Origin: Hedera helix
Lineage: Eukaryota; Streptophyta; Magnoliopsida; Apiales; Araliaceae
NCBI GenBank assembly: GCA_947179155.2
Contig: OX359273.1
Span: 12,529,501 to 12,593,500 of the forward strand
Reading direction: 5' to 3'
DNA length: 64,000 bases
Within the stretch, counting starts at the first letter, position 1. The number at the start of each line of letters is the position of its first letter. A model generated the notes under the pieces. That model had not been told where the DNA came from. It saw only the letters and a program-made list of their open reading frames with translations, and searched no databases. Made by a program: the position numbers and the translations under genes. Positions 25,251-37,351 of this stretch are shown here, one piece after another.

Positions 25251-26108
25251 CTACTGAATGCGCATCCCCCTACGGATCGTGTCGTTATACTCCTCATCCC
25301 CGATGGCCATCACCACACTCCTGCTGATGGTGTATATAGACTGGCCCTCCTCAGCTGGGTAGTAGTGCACCCTGCTCTGAAGTCTACCATATGAAGATCG
25401 GTAGACGTAGCTAAGTCTATCTGTCCTCACCCGCTTCTCGCGGACCTCCTCCTCTAGCTCAATCATCTGACCATGAGCGGCATCCCGCTGCGTCTCCATC
25501 TCAATACGGTCCTCTATCGCCTCCTGTCAGTGTGCACGGATGGCGGCCTTCTCTGCCTGAACCTGCTGAACCTTCAGCTCAGCCTCGGCTAACCTAGTCT
25601 CAGCTACTGCTAACTTAGCCTGCAGCTCTACGTCCTAATCTACCAGCTGATGAGTTAGCACCGCAAAGTGCTCTACTGAATCCTCGTACTCCTGTACCTG
25701 ATCCTCCAGTCCTACAATCCTCTCCTTCAGCTCTGTGTTCTCGCCAGAGAACTGATAAGCCGCATCCCTATACTGATCCTCCATGTGCTGGTGGGTTAGA
25801 TTCTGCTCCTTAAGATGCTGGACCCTTGCCTCCAGCTCCTCGTTTCTAGTGGTCAGTCCCTCTATGATGTTAGCGGCAGTGGTGCCCATGCCATCAGCTG
25901 ACTCCTCCTCCTCAGACTCCTCTAACTCGGCCTCATCCTCACTGTAAGGCCTCATGACTCAGCCCCAAACGGGCTCCACGCGATCCCCCTCCTCAGGATC
26001 CGACTCTGGCTCCTCTACGGGTGCAGCCACCAGTGGCTGTGTAGTATCCATATGGATATCAATATAGTCCTCCTCAGCAGTGCGACTCGACTGTCCGATC
26101 TCTGCCAT
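25251..26108 (-). pseudogene. Extra coiled-coil ORF upstream of gag in the Tekay-like element (broken)
   Basis: One reading frame of 286 codons runs from ATG 26108 to a stop at 25251, on the same strand as gag-pol and between the primer binding site and gag. It is interrupted only by three in-frame stops (TGA near 25957, TAG at 25635, TGA near 25527), each one transition from CGA or CAG. The N-terminal third is very acidic (runs of Glu and Asp, such as AELEESEEEESAD). The middle, roughly residues 75-215, is a long helix rich in Glu, Gln, Leu and Ala with heptad-like spacing (EELEARVQHLKEQN, ELKERIVGLEDQVQEYE). The C-terminus is Tyr/Arg-rich and not helical-looking. No known domain recognised. 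Extra ORFs upstream of gag are known in Ogre/Tat elements; I do not know of one in Tekay. It could be a captured host coiled-coil fragment or a lineage-specific accessory protein. Confidence 0.65.
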
Positions 26109-26324
26109 CCTATATCATAAAAAATAACACACGTTAGTACAGCAATAAAATATATTCATTGATGAAATGAAATGATATTTTATCATGTACATCTCGGCTC
26201 GATGGATTTTCTCAATCCATCTCCAAAAATACACAACATGATGAATCTCCCCGATTCATCCCCTAACGCACTCGATATGAGTTTAATACTAAGGTTTCGC
26301 AAATCCTAACGTTTCTAACCTACA

Positions 26325-26336
26325 GCTCTGATACCA
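26325..26336 (-). other. Primer binding site (initiator tRNA-Met) of the Tekay-like element
   Basis: On the minus strand TGGTATCAGAGC, complementary to the 3' end of plant initiator tRNA-Met, lies three bases inside the 5' LTR. Confidence 0.9.
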
Positions 26337-26339
26337 ACC

Positions 26340-28716
26340 TGTGACGACCCCAAATCTGGGTTCCATAACCTCGAGTTTGGTTCTCACTATTCAACACCTT
26401 ACTAACAATTAAATACATACATTGCATTTAAATATCGCGAAATAATACATATTGGTTCCCTTATAAAAAGGTTACAATACCAGGGTCTATTAACCTTAAC
26501 ATAAAAACAGTTCCTATCATAAGGAATTACAAAAGGTTCTTCAACAGTAAATACACATTAAATATCTAATTAGCATGCATAAGCTAACTTAATCTCTGAC
26601 TTTTCCTTTTCCCTTATCCTTCTTTGAGCAATCAGGTCTATCTGAAAAATGGTTCATGATATAGCAAGAATGAGCAACTAGTTTGCTCAGCAAGTTTAGA
26701 ACAATCATATAGATTTAATATATCATGAATGAATGGGAAATGTCATCAATGGTTCAACAATAGATATAACAATTGTGAATGAAACAGGATTCAAATTTTA
26801 ATAAACAGAATATTTGAAGCTTAAAATGCTGAGTGGTCACTAAGGACCCTGAACTAACGAGGGTATAATAGAGTTTCCTCTGACCCTTTGAGTGGTTTGG
26901 TTTTCAAGGGGATCAACCTATTCAACCCGCTGTATATGCATTACATTTAGTCACTGGCGCCCAAAGTCGGTTTCCCGACACAAAATTCCCTAATTTAGGG
27001 TTGTTCAATTCTCAGACTTAATATAAGAAATCCGCACCCAACAATGGTTTGGATAAGCTTTTAAAAGTATTCAAGTATTGAATTTATAAACGAAATGTCT
27101 AGCTGAACTATTAGCTTTTGACATTTTTAATACAGTTCATGAATCAAGAACTAATAAGCTTCAAGTGCACTAAGTGCGATTTTATAAACAATATGGATGT
27201 GGGATAATTTTAAATAATTAAACCACGTCAAGCTTTGACAATAAATACAAGTATAGAAACTTGTTCAACAATAAATGAGTAGGGTTAGAGAACTTGCCTG
27301 TTTGCTCAGCTACAATAATTGTCTAGCTTTAACTAACTTGCTTTGAAAGACCTAACATTAATAAAGTCGGTCTAATAATTAGTACGGCGTATTTGCATAA
27401 CTATACGCTTAATAATGAACTTATTTACCACACATAAGTACTAACACATAATTTACATTAGTCAAAACAATATTATTAACCTTATAGACCCTTAATCATT
27501 TTAGGTTAATAATTTAATAAGTTAGAAAATATTTTTCTTAAGTGTTGAACACTTATTAAACCCTTAAACAACTTATTACAATTGTTTAATTAAATCATAA
27601 TTAAATTTGACTTATTTTATTAACTCAATCTCTATTTAATTACTATTTAATCTTGATTAAATAGAAATTAATTAATTAACTCTAGTTATTATTTAAAATA
27701 AATAATAACTAATTGTACTTACTTATTATTTAATAATAATTAGATAATAAATAATTATTGACTTAATTTTAATATTAATCAACCAATAATTAACTAAGTA
27801 ATTAACCTTACTTATTATTTAATTTAAGGAAATTAAATAATAGTTTACTAATTTTAATCCTCTTTAATTATTATTTAATGTCAATTAAATAATAATTAAT
27901 TATTTAATTAATTTTAATTATTATTTAAGGTTAAATAATAATCAAATCATTCTTATTTATTATTTAAATTAAATAATAAATTATTACTCTAATAACTTAA
28001 TTTCCATTAATCGTTATTTAATGCTAATTAAATAATAATTAATTACTTAATTATCCTTATTTATTATTTAATAATATTTAAATAATAAATAATTAATTTA
28101 TAAATTTTATCTCTCTTTAAGTATTATTTAATAGGAATTAAATAATAGTTGCTAATTTATCATCTTTATTTATTATTAACATTTAAAATAATAAATAAAT
28201 AATAAATTTATTTAACTTAACCATGATTTAGCTAACTAGATTAATATTTAAAATATTTAAATATTAAACTTAATGAAAAATATCCTCCCCAATATTATTT
28301 TTGTATTATTATTATTTTTGTTATAATTTTAAATTAATTTTCAAATATTTAAATTAATTAAAATTAACCCGAATGGCATTTTCGTAAATAAGTTGAAAAC
28401 TGATCCGAGGGCAAAATGATAATTCTGCCAAGAAAAACACGGAGGGGCATAAATGTAATTTCGCCGGAAAAATAACTACCGCGCATGGCGCGCGTTACAA
28501 TATTTTCGGACCAAAACGGCGCCATTTTTGAAAGGCCGGAGATGGCTTCCGCGCATAACGCGCGGAGTAAAATTCTACGGACGCCAAACGACGTCGTTTG
28601 GCTCCGCGTTCTCGGTGAACAGTGGCAGGCGCGCATTGCGCGGAAACCCTTAAAAATTTTTCTTCCGGCAGAACGTGAACAGTACCCATTTTAATTAAAA
28701 ATATACCATCAAGTAA
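26340..28716 (-). repeat. 5' LTR of the Tekay-like element, truncated
   Basis: 2377 bases matching 16441-18816 of the 3' LTR. It ends at 28716 in the shared string AAGTAA, after which the copies differ completely. The missing ~1.5 kb is the upstream (U3) side, so this element has probably lost its promoter start and its target-site duplication. Confidence 0.9.
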
Positions 28717-29451
28717 CCAAGTCTTCTATTTATAGTGGGAAAAATCTATACATATATCACATATATCTATAGAATGGACCTCAACCATTTCCCAAATTCT
28801 AGCAAAATGCATTGAGTGTTCCATACATAATGCAAGTAAACAAAATGAATAATATTTGGAGTCCAAAGTACCTCCCCCATTCCACCGATCATGCCCCCTT
28901 AAATTGACCAAATTTCCAATTATTTTTATTGCACAAATTGATAAATTAAACCTTCTAGAAGCTTGCTCAATTGGGTCAAAATTTGGGTTTTGGAATTTAA
29001 TCATTTGGGCCAACTATACTCCTTTAATCCATTGCAAATGTTGGGCTACTAAATTAATTTACTAGACTCCCAATTAATTAAAACATTGGGCTAAATTAAT
29101 AACATACCCAAACATATAGAAATGTTCACAAGTTCATCACTTAATTTAATTAAATGACTTGTTTAAATAATTAAGAAATAATTTAATAATCAAATTTAAT
29201 TTAATTTACGTAATCCAATTGGGCTTGCCATATTCAATACTAATTAAATATTTAATTAGGGTTCCTTCCAAAATAAATCTTAGGGTAGTCCGTTAATTTA
29301 ATAAATTCATTAATTGGAATTCATTTATTAAATTTAAGTCAACAACTTCCTCGGATAAATTATATAATCCAATTAGACTTGTTATTTTAAGTTGTCTACA
29401 CAATTTAATTAGATCATTTACCTTGGAAATTAAATCCCACCATTGGGCTCC
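28717..29451 (-). mobile_element. Family E LTR, minus strand, part 2 (promoter region)
   Basis: Begins directly at the truncated gypsy LTR. On the minus strand it carries CTATAAATAG (28726-28735). It is interrupted at 29451 by a solo LTR and resumes at 33325. The short open frames here have no recognisable product. Confidence 0.6.
28726..28735 (-). promoter_or_regulatory. TATA box of the minus-strand family E LTR
   Basis: CTATAAATAG followed downstream by AAGACTTGG. It lies only ten bases from the junction with the truncated Tekay-like LTR, so any transcript would enter that element's LTR in sense orientation. Confidence 0.55.
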
Positions 29452-32400
29452 TGTAATGTCCTAGAATTTCCACGTCATTATTAATTAAATTATTAATTTA
29501 ATTTCCGACGAGTTAGTTTTACGAGATTATTTAAATCTTTTTATGTGATTAATTAATTATGTGATTAAATGATTATGTAATTAATTACTAAAATTAATTA
29601 AAGGGGGTCACTAATATGTTATTTAAATTAGAGAACAAACCCTAAAGTTTTAATATCAAAATAATTGATAAGTTTCCTATTAATTAAATATTCAATTAAA
29701 TTGAATATAATGAGTTAATTAAATATAATAAATTAATTAATATGATTATTAATTAATGTAAATAATGTGAAATATTAATAATAATATTTCTTAGTCCATT
29801 TAGTAATTTAATACTAATGGGTTAGAATATTTAATTATTTATTCAATCTAATTATTTATTTAATCATGGATTGAATAATTAATGTGTAAATTATTAAATT
29901 AGCCCAACATGGGTCAATTAGTAGCCCAAGTGGAGAATAATAAAATTTGACAAATTAGTAGCCCAAACAATTTAATAGAAGCCCAATTGGTATTTTAAAT
30001 AAAGCCCAATAATTGGCCCACTTGGAAAAATAATTATATAACTATTAATTAATTAAAAAGTGAGTTTGTGACACTCATTTTGGGACAAGAATTGTAGTCC
30101 ATCAGCCGACCATGCTTGGGAAGGAGAGAGAAAGTTGATATTTTATTTTATTTTTCATTTATTTAATAAAAGGATTGCTTGTTTTAATTTTTCAAGTACT
30201 TGGATCATTCCTCTTTTCACCTAATGTGTCATTTAACTCATTCCTTGTGTAAGTTGTCATCTAGGGGCATGGGCAAAATTATTAGATATATTATGTGTAT
30301 CTAATAATTTTGCACGTATACTTGAAATTGGTAGAGCTTATTTCATTATTTTCTCCAAGTCCAAAAGAGAGAGCTAGAGAGCATTTGAGAGTGTGAGAAA
30401 ATATTGAGAGCAAAATACTAAGAGAGGAGAAGGAGTTCATGGTTTATGTCTTCAAGATTCACCACTTATTTTGGAAGAAAAATGATCATAGCCATTAAAT
30501 CAAGGTAATGGTTATTATAAATTTAATTTTTGTTTTAAATTAAATAAACTAACATGTGTATATAAATATGTTAATATAGTTAATAATGTGTGGTAGTAAT
30601 ATTTATGTCATGCTTGAGTTTAATATGCTTGGTTTGTATTTTGGTATATTTTGTATGCTAAAATATGTGTTTAGTAGTGTATAAACAAGTTTTGGAATTT
30701 ATGATCAAAAAATATTTTTATAAAACTTAGGTTTGATGTTCTAATATTATAGAACATTAAATCATGAGAAAAACAAAGTTTGAATCACTCAAAATGGAGT
30801 TATATACAAAAAGTTATGATTTATGGTAGTTTATGTGATGTAAAAAAATTTATAAAAAAAGAATGATATTAAATCATGAAAAATTAAATTTTCATGTTAT
30901 AAATTGATATTAAGTGATTGGTAATTTTTTTGGATTTTTATTGAGGATTTAAAGCTTACTTGATGGTATATTTTTATTTAAAATGGGTATTGCCGGACAC
31001 TGTTCACATTCTGCAAAGGAAAAAAAAATTAAAGGTTTCCGCGCAATGCGAGGACCACTGTTCATAGAAAACGCGGAGACAAAACGGCGTCGTTTGGTAG
31101 AATAAAAATTTACTCCGCGCGTTACGCGCGGAGGCCAACAGCCCGAGCTCCAAAACGGCACCGTTTTGGGACTGCTTACGGATAACGCGCGCAATGCGAG
31201 AGCCCAGTTTCCTCGAAATTACCAAACTGCCCCTCCGTGTTTTTCTCGGCGAAATTATTATTTTGCCCTCGGATCAGTTTTCAACTTATTTACAGAAATG
31301 TCATTCGGGTTTAATTTTAATTAATTTAAATAATTAAAAACTAATTTAACATTATAACAAAAATAATAAAAATACAAAAATGATATTAGGGAGGATATTT
31401 TTCATTAAGTTTAATATTTAAATATTTTAAATATTAATCTAGTTAGCTATTATCATGGTTAAGTTAAATAGATTTATTAGTTATTTATTATTTAAAATGT
31501 TAATAATAAATAAAGGTAATAAATTAGCAATTATTATTAAATAATAATTAAAGAGAGATAAAAATCTATAAATTAATTATTTATTATTTAAATATTATTA
31601 AATAATAAATAAGGATAATTAAGTAATCAATTATTATTTAATAACGATTAATGGAAATTAAGTTATTAGATTAACAATTTATTATTTAATTTAAATAATA
31701 AATAAAGATGAATTTATTATTATTTAACCTTAAATAATAATTAAAAATAATTAAATAATTAATTATTATTTAATTGACATTAAATAATAATTAAAGAGGA
31801 TTAAAATTAGTAAACTATTATTTAATTTCGTTAAATTAAATAATAAGTGAGGTTAATTAATTAATTAATTATTAGTTGATTAATATTAAATTAAAGAAGG
31901 TTAAAATTAAATCAATAATTATTATTTAATTATGATTAAATAATAAGTAAGTACAATTAGTTATTATTTATTTTAAATAATAACTAGAGTTAATTAATTA
32001 ATTTCTATTTAACCAAGATTAAATAGTAATTAAATAGAGATTGAATTAATACAATAAATTTAATTTAATTATACTTTAATTAAACAATTGTAATAAGTTG
32101 TTTAAGGGTTTAATAAGTGTCCAACGCTTAAGAAAAATATTTTCTAACTTATTAAATTATTAACCTAATTTGATTGAGGGTCTATAAGGTTAATAATATT
32201 ATTTCGACTAATGTAAATTATGTGTTAGTACTTATATGATAAATCAGTACCTTAGTGAGCGTATAGTTGTGCAAATACGTCGTACTAATTATTAGACCAA
32301 CTTTATTAATGTTATGTCTTTTCAAAACCAGTTAGTTAAAGCTAGACATTTATTGTAGCTGAGCAGACAGGCAAGTTCCTTATCTCTAAACTCATTTCAT

Positions 32401-33319
32401 TGAGCAAATTATTTATCTAAGCTTGAACTGTTATTTCCAAGCATGCTTTGAGTGGTTTAATTACTTTACAATTATTCCACATCGATATTATTGTTATTCG
32501 CACTTGTTGCACTTGAGATTGTACAGTCATTGACTTGTACTTAATTATTGTTCTACCGTTTAAAGAACTGTTCAAAGTAGGTCTAAGCCATTGTTCGGCT
32601 AGATATTTATGTTAAAGATTTTAAAAGTTATCCAAATCATTGAAGATGCGGATTCTTAGACTATCATGAACACTCCTTTATTATAGGGGAGTACCCTGTA
32701 TCTAATATTAGGTACAAAATACGGAAATTAAATGTTATGCATACACATATTGTACTGAGGCTGATCCCCTCGGGTACATATTTCTGGTAGTAACCATTGG
32801 GTCAACCTGCTATTGACTCCAGTGGATATTTATAGTTCATAGTCTATTTGACTATCCTAATTTTAAAAGCAAATTATTATTCCTGCTTATATTATTCACA
32901 TTATTGAATTGTTCAGCTATTCCCTTTCATTCATGATATATTGTTCTTTTTTGTTATTTAAACTTGTTGAGCAAACTAGTTGCTCACTCTTGCTATATCA
33001 TGAAACCTTATTGCAGTGCAACCCGAGACTTCGGGAAAGAACAAGGGTAAAGGAAAGATGAAGTAATAGACTTCGAGATGCAGCCATGTAGTTAATTAAA
33101 TTAACTGTTATATAATATAAACCCTAAGTATTTTATTAAGGGTATTTGTGTACTTTTGTGTAAGGTTATCGTATCTTGGAACTAGTAACACCTTTTGAAT
33201 GAACAGCATATGTTTATTATTCCGCATTTAGTTATTGTATGTTGTTTAGAGGTGAATGTTTGTATTGGATCGTGATGACCGAATCCGGGTATTTGAAACC
33301 CGAATTTGGGGGCGTCACA
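29452..33319 (+). mobile_element. Solo LTR of the Tekay-like family (plus strand), duplication GCTCC
   Basis: 3868 bases from TGTAATGTCCTAGAATTTCC to GGGGGCGTCACA, flanked on both sides by GCTCC (29447-29451 and 33320-33324). Perfect five-base duplications around a single LTR are the signature of a full element reduced by LTR-LTR recombination. It shares the AT-rich palindromic section (about 31500-32100), the CpG-rich block (31005-31235) and the TTGAGCAAACTAGTTGCTCA motif (32961-33002) with the other family members. Confidence 0.93.
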
Positions 33320-33324
33320 GCTCC

Positions 33325-33747
33325 TCTACATTTTCATTGGGCTTGCTACACTATTTCATTGAACTAGTCAATAAAATCAATATTGAGCTTTTCTACAACC
33401 CACGTTGGGCCTCTAATTAAAATTACATTGGGCCAACTAATAAATTTATAATAATTTAGTCATAAATATTTAATGAATTAAGGTTTGGGCCAATTAAAAA
33501 TCCAATCTCACCCCAAGGGAAAACTTGTCATTGCTCATCACCAATCAAGGATAAAATGGTTTCTAGGTGATTATTAGGACATCATAGTCATTACAAAATA
33601 TTCTAGGAAAAATGTTCATCTCTCATTTTCTCTAGACTTTCCTTTTATGGAAACTTTCTATTTATGAAAAGTTCATTCCTTGTATTTTATTCCTTATTCG
33701 TGATTTTATATTTTCACATCGTATAAATACCTAGCTCTTCAGATACC

Positions 33748-33827
<80 letters not shown>

Positions 33828-34012
33828 CCAATTCTTAGGTTTTAAATTCTCATAGTTCATTTTCACTCACACTTAATTCCTAATGCATAAATTTGGTTAA
33901 ATGTCTAATTACTCTTTTATATTATCCTTTCCACCAATCTAAGTTTTGAACCTTAACTTTTAATCGTGTTCGATTCCAATTTTTGAACTTTATAAATATC
34001 CGAGATATTACA
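33325..34012 (-). mobile_element. Family E LTR, minus strand, part 3 (5' end)
   Basis: Continues part 2 beyond the solo LTR. On the minus strand it starts TGTAATATCTCGGATATTTA at 34012, comparable with TGTAATATCCCAGATATTTT at 11023. It contains an AT tract at 33750-33824. Confidence 0.6.
33750..33824. repeat. AT dinucleotide microsatellite
   Basis: About 75 bases of alternating AT, read directly, inside the minus-strand family E LTR. Confidence 0.95.
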
Positions 34013-34165
34013 GATAAAAGTTTAATAAATGTAAGTTAAATAAATAGATTTATGGGCCATATTATCGTTAAATGAATAGTTTTAAAGGTAAACTATATGT
34101 ATTAACTCACGAGATCGTCATTAGCAAATAATGAGGTTTCGGGGCTATTACAATTATTATTATTT

Positions 34166-34167
<2 letters not shown>

Positions 34168-34198
<31 letters not shown>

Positions 34199-34218
34199 AC
34201 TATTATTATTTATTATTA

Positions 34219-34283
<65 letters not shown>
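34168..34283. repeat. Compound TTG and ATT microsatellite
   Basis: About ten TTG units are followed after a short AT-rich link by more than twenty ATT units. Open frames across it are artefacts of the repeat. Confidence 0.95.
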
Positions 34284-34284
<1 letters not shown>

Positions 34285-34774
34285 GTGTAGGGGTGAATTT
34301 GATTTAGGCGGAAAAAAAATTTGTGAGATGAAATATGAGCCATTAGATTAAGTTGGAAGAATTTGAACCGTCTTTGTGCTTTTAGATTCAAAATGAGTTC
34401 TGTTTTATTATATAGATTATTGACTTTTGTAAGTTAATTTGAAATATTTTTAAACTCAAAATTAAAATAGTTCAATAAAAACTATGAAACGATCAATTTT
34501 ATAATGAGTAATACCCTTTAGATAATTTATAATATTTATTATTGTTTAAAAATGACTTAAGTTAATTTTAAGAAATCAATAATAATCTTATATTTTGAAA
34601 TAGATGGAGTAAAATATATTGTGGTTAAATGGGTGGAGGGATTATTAATAATACATTACCTACATACATCTAAGTAATATATATACACATGTTATGCATT
34701 AGTGTATATAAAGGTATATTTTTAGAACAAAGAGAACTAAATAAAATTCTGAATTTTTTTTTATATAGTTAAAA

Positions 34775-34777
<3 letters not shown>

Positions 34778-34830
<53 letters not shown>
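34778..34830. repeat. AT dinucleotide microsatellite
   Basis: Roughly 50 bases of alternating TA, read directly. Confidence 0.95.
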
Positions 34831-34835
<5 letters not shown>

Positions 34836-36329
34836 GTATTTTTAAAATGAAGATAAATGTATTTAAACAGTACACTTAAAAATAATATTCTTAAGACGGA
34901 ACTAGAAAAATGTAAAATATAATGTACTTCAAATTTTGTTTCAATTGACTTATTTTACTCCTCTAGTTTTCGACCTCAGACTTGTAACTATTTCCTCCAT
35001 ACATAGGTATGTATAGCAGTATATTCTAATTAATTTGGCCTTTTTCTTTTTAAGCATATGAAATTTGTCATATATAGACAATATCTAATTATATCTAAAT
35101 GGTAAAACTTTATTATGCCTCGGAAAAAGTTCATAGTTAAATGAAACTCGGGTTTTTAATGGAAGCAGTATTATGTACTTAAATAAATGTACTTAAATAA
35201 CCTAGACCAAGTGGGTATTTGTTATTGTTTCAAGTTTCAAGTTTCAACCACAGCCATTGATATAAAAGTGAAATGCAATTTGCAACCCTCATTTTGCACT
35301 TTGCATCTTATATTTTATAAATTGACACTTTTTATCTCACATTTTCAGCTCATTGACACGTAACACTCGCTAGCCAAAAAATAGTGAACTGAGTTGATGG
35401 AATTAGCTTGTTTTGACTTGCATGTTATTTTTTCAATAATAAAAATTTTGCTGATGAGACTAGTTTACTCCTGAAAATATAGCATATGAGTCAAAACAGT
35501 TTCATTCTGTCAGTCCAATTAATAAAAAAAATTGTTAGAGTGTTATATGTTAGTGTGCTGAAAATATAGAATACAAAGTGTTTATTTATAAAGTGAAGGT
35601 TCAAAGTGCAAGATAAGGATAAACTAGAGTATGCAAAAGTGTTAAATAGAAGTTTGAGTTCAATATAATCAATGTTATTACAACCAGCTTAAATATAATT
35701 AATGACTTCTCAATAAAAAAAAAGACTTAAATATAATGAGATTCCATCGGGAAAAATTGACAACTGGACTTTTGTTTTGGGACAAGGGGAGTATTCATAG
35801 GAATCATCATCCCATGTATATTAAATGTAGAAAGTAGTTGAAATTACATGAATGTAAGATTGTGAATGCCATCAGAAGGCACATCTTCTAGCTATCAGCA
35901 TCTCTCACTTTATCACCAACTGGGAAAAAGAATAAAATCTATACAAAGGAAACTTCTCTCTGTGGACCATTCTAGTGGGCATTAGGAGCATATTTTATCT
36001 GTTTCTGTGTGTATGCTTTATATTATTCCAAATCCTGACGTCTCTTTTAGGTCCAACTGATGGATACACTGTCCAGTTGTATCTCCCCTTCACCAGTTTC
36101 GCCTGGCATCTCTCTCTCTCTCTGTACTTGTTTGTCTATCAATTTATAAAGCATTTAGTGTGTTTGAAATTACAAATAAAATTAAAAATATTATTCGTCT
36201 ATTGCTGTAAATACTATATAAGCTGATGACCCTATATATAGCATTAAAAAAATAATAACCAAAGTTGGTTAAATCTAGTAATCCGTCAAATTGTTTGACG
36301 GATTGTAAATTGTTTGGCTATGAATCATT

Positions 36330-37312
36330 TCATTCAACTTGTGCATGAATCTTTTGGCCTAGGTCAACTTTGGTGTTCCTAAGGGTCGTGAAGGCTGAAA
36401 GGAGTGTTGAACCTACTGTAAAAAGGACTAGAATTCCTGAACCAACGTATACGCCATCTTTCACAATGTAGCACTCTCCATCCAACCATCCTTCTCCAAA
36501 GGGTTGCGTTCGGCTCATGCTCGTGCCCGCGACTATTAAAACGACAGCGATTACGAAGCTGATCCTGCAAAATTGTTCAATTCATGACTAAGCTTTATAC
36601 TCCGATCCTTCCATTTCACAAAATAAAATAAAAAAAATAGGCCTCGTGTGTCATTTTTTTACTTAAAAAATGTGTCATTTCTAAGTTGTTGAATCTTGGA
36701 ACTGGCTAATAAACTGAAGCTTATCTAGCTGTCCGTGTTGAAGGTTTAACTATCTCGAAGTTTGTCGAATTTTTAATTTAATTAAATACTTCTTAGTTAA
36801 TTATTAGGATTGGTATCTGACTGTTTGGTACTTGTCCCAAGGAAAAGTATTCCTACACCTTGACAATCTGTATACCACTTTACAAAAACAGCTTATAATA
36901 GGCCAACTAATTTGGGAGGAAAGGAATTTTTGAAAATTTCTCTAAATTAAGAAATTAAATAGAAAATAGAATTTTCAAAGTCTTCAATTATGTGGGGTCC
37001 ATCAAGGAAGGATACTATTGAAACCTGACGCACATTTTTATAGATCCTTCATTCCTGACCGTGTAAAATGGGAAATTCATTTCATCAGTTTATAAAAATA
37101 AATTACATTTTATATAATAAAAATTAAAATTTTATAATACTTCTATATTACAAACGGAGAGGAATAGAGGGCGGTGACCTTTAATTTGGTGAAATTGGGT
37201 AACAATTTGTGATAAAAGAAATATTTCTTGACATCGTCCAGTTTCTATTTTATGTCTTTAATTCTTCCTCATCCCTAAATTATAATTAACTAACACAAGA
37301 AATTACCGGGGT

Positions 37313-37351
<39 letters not shown>

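Larger units (their letters stand above)
16441..28716 (-). mobile_element. Ty3/gypsy chromovirus (Tekay/Del-like), two LTRs, defective
   Basis: Minus-strand element with, in transcription order: 5' LTR (26340-28716, missing its first ~1.5 kb), primer binding site, an extra coiled-coil ORF, gag-pol ending in a chromodomain, polypurine tract, and a complete 3' LTR (16441-20324). Very long LTRs plus a C-terminal chromodomain fit the Tekay (Del) lineage. Over the shared 2.28 kb I counted by eye about two dozen LTR differences, near 1%. The base string before the 3' LTR is AATTC, but the matching duplication is lost with the truncated 5' LTR. The element sits inside the older minus-strand family E LTR. 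Confidence 0.88.
34013..36329. other. Intergenic region with an LTR-end fragment and microsatellites
   Basis: 34013-34152 ends in TTTCGGGGCTATTACA, which looks like the 3' end of another LTR. A TTG trinucleotide run (34168-34199), an ATT run (34211-34283) and an AT run (34778-34830) follow. The rest is AT-rich without a recognisable gene. The last few hundred bases are downstream of the DUF1218 gene and may hold its 3' UTR. Confidence 0.5.

Noticed and set aside
31004..31225. Minus frames within the 29452-33319 solo LTR
   Set aside because: Same CpG-rich LTR block as above, in a solo LTR with no coding role.
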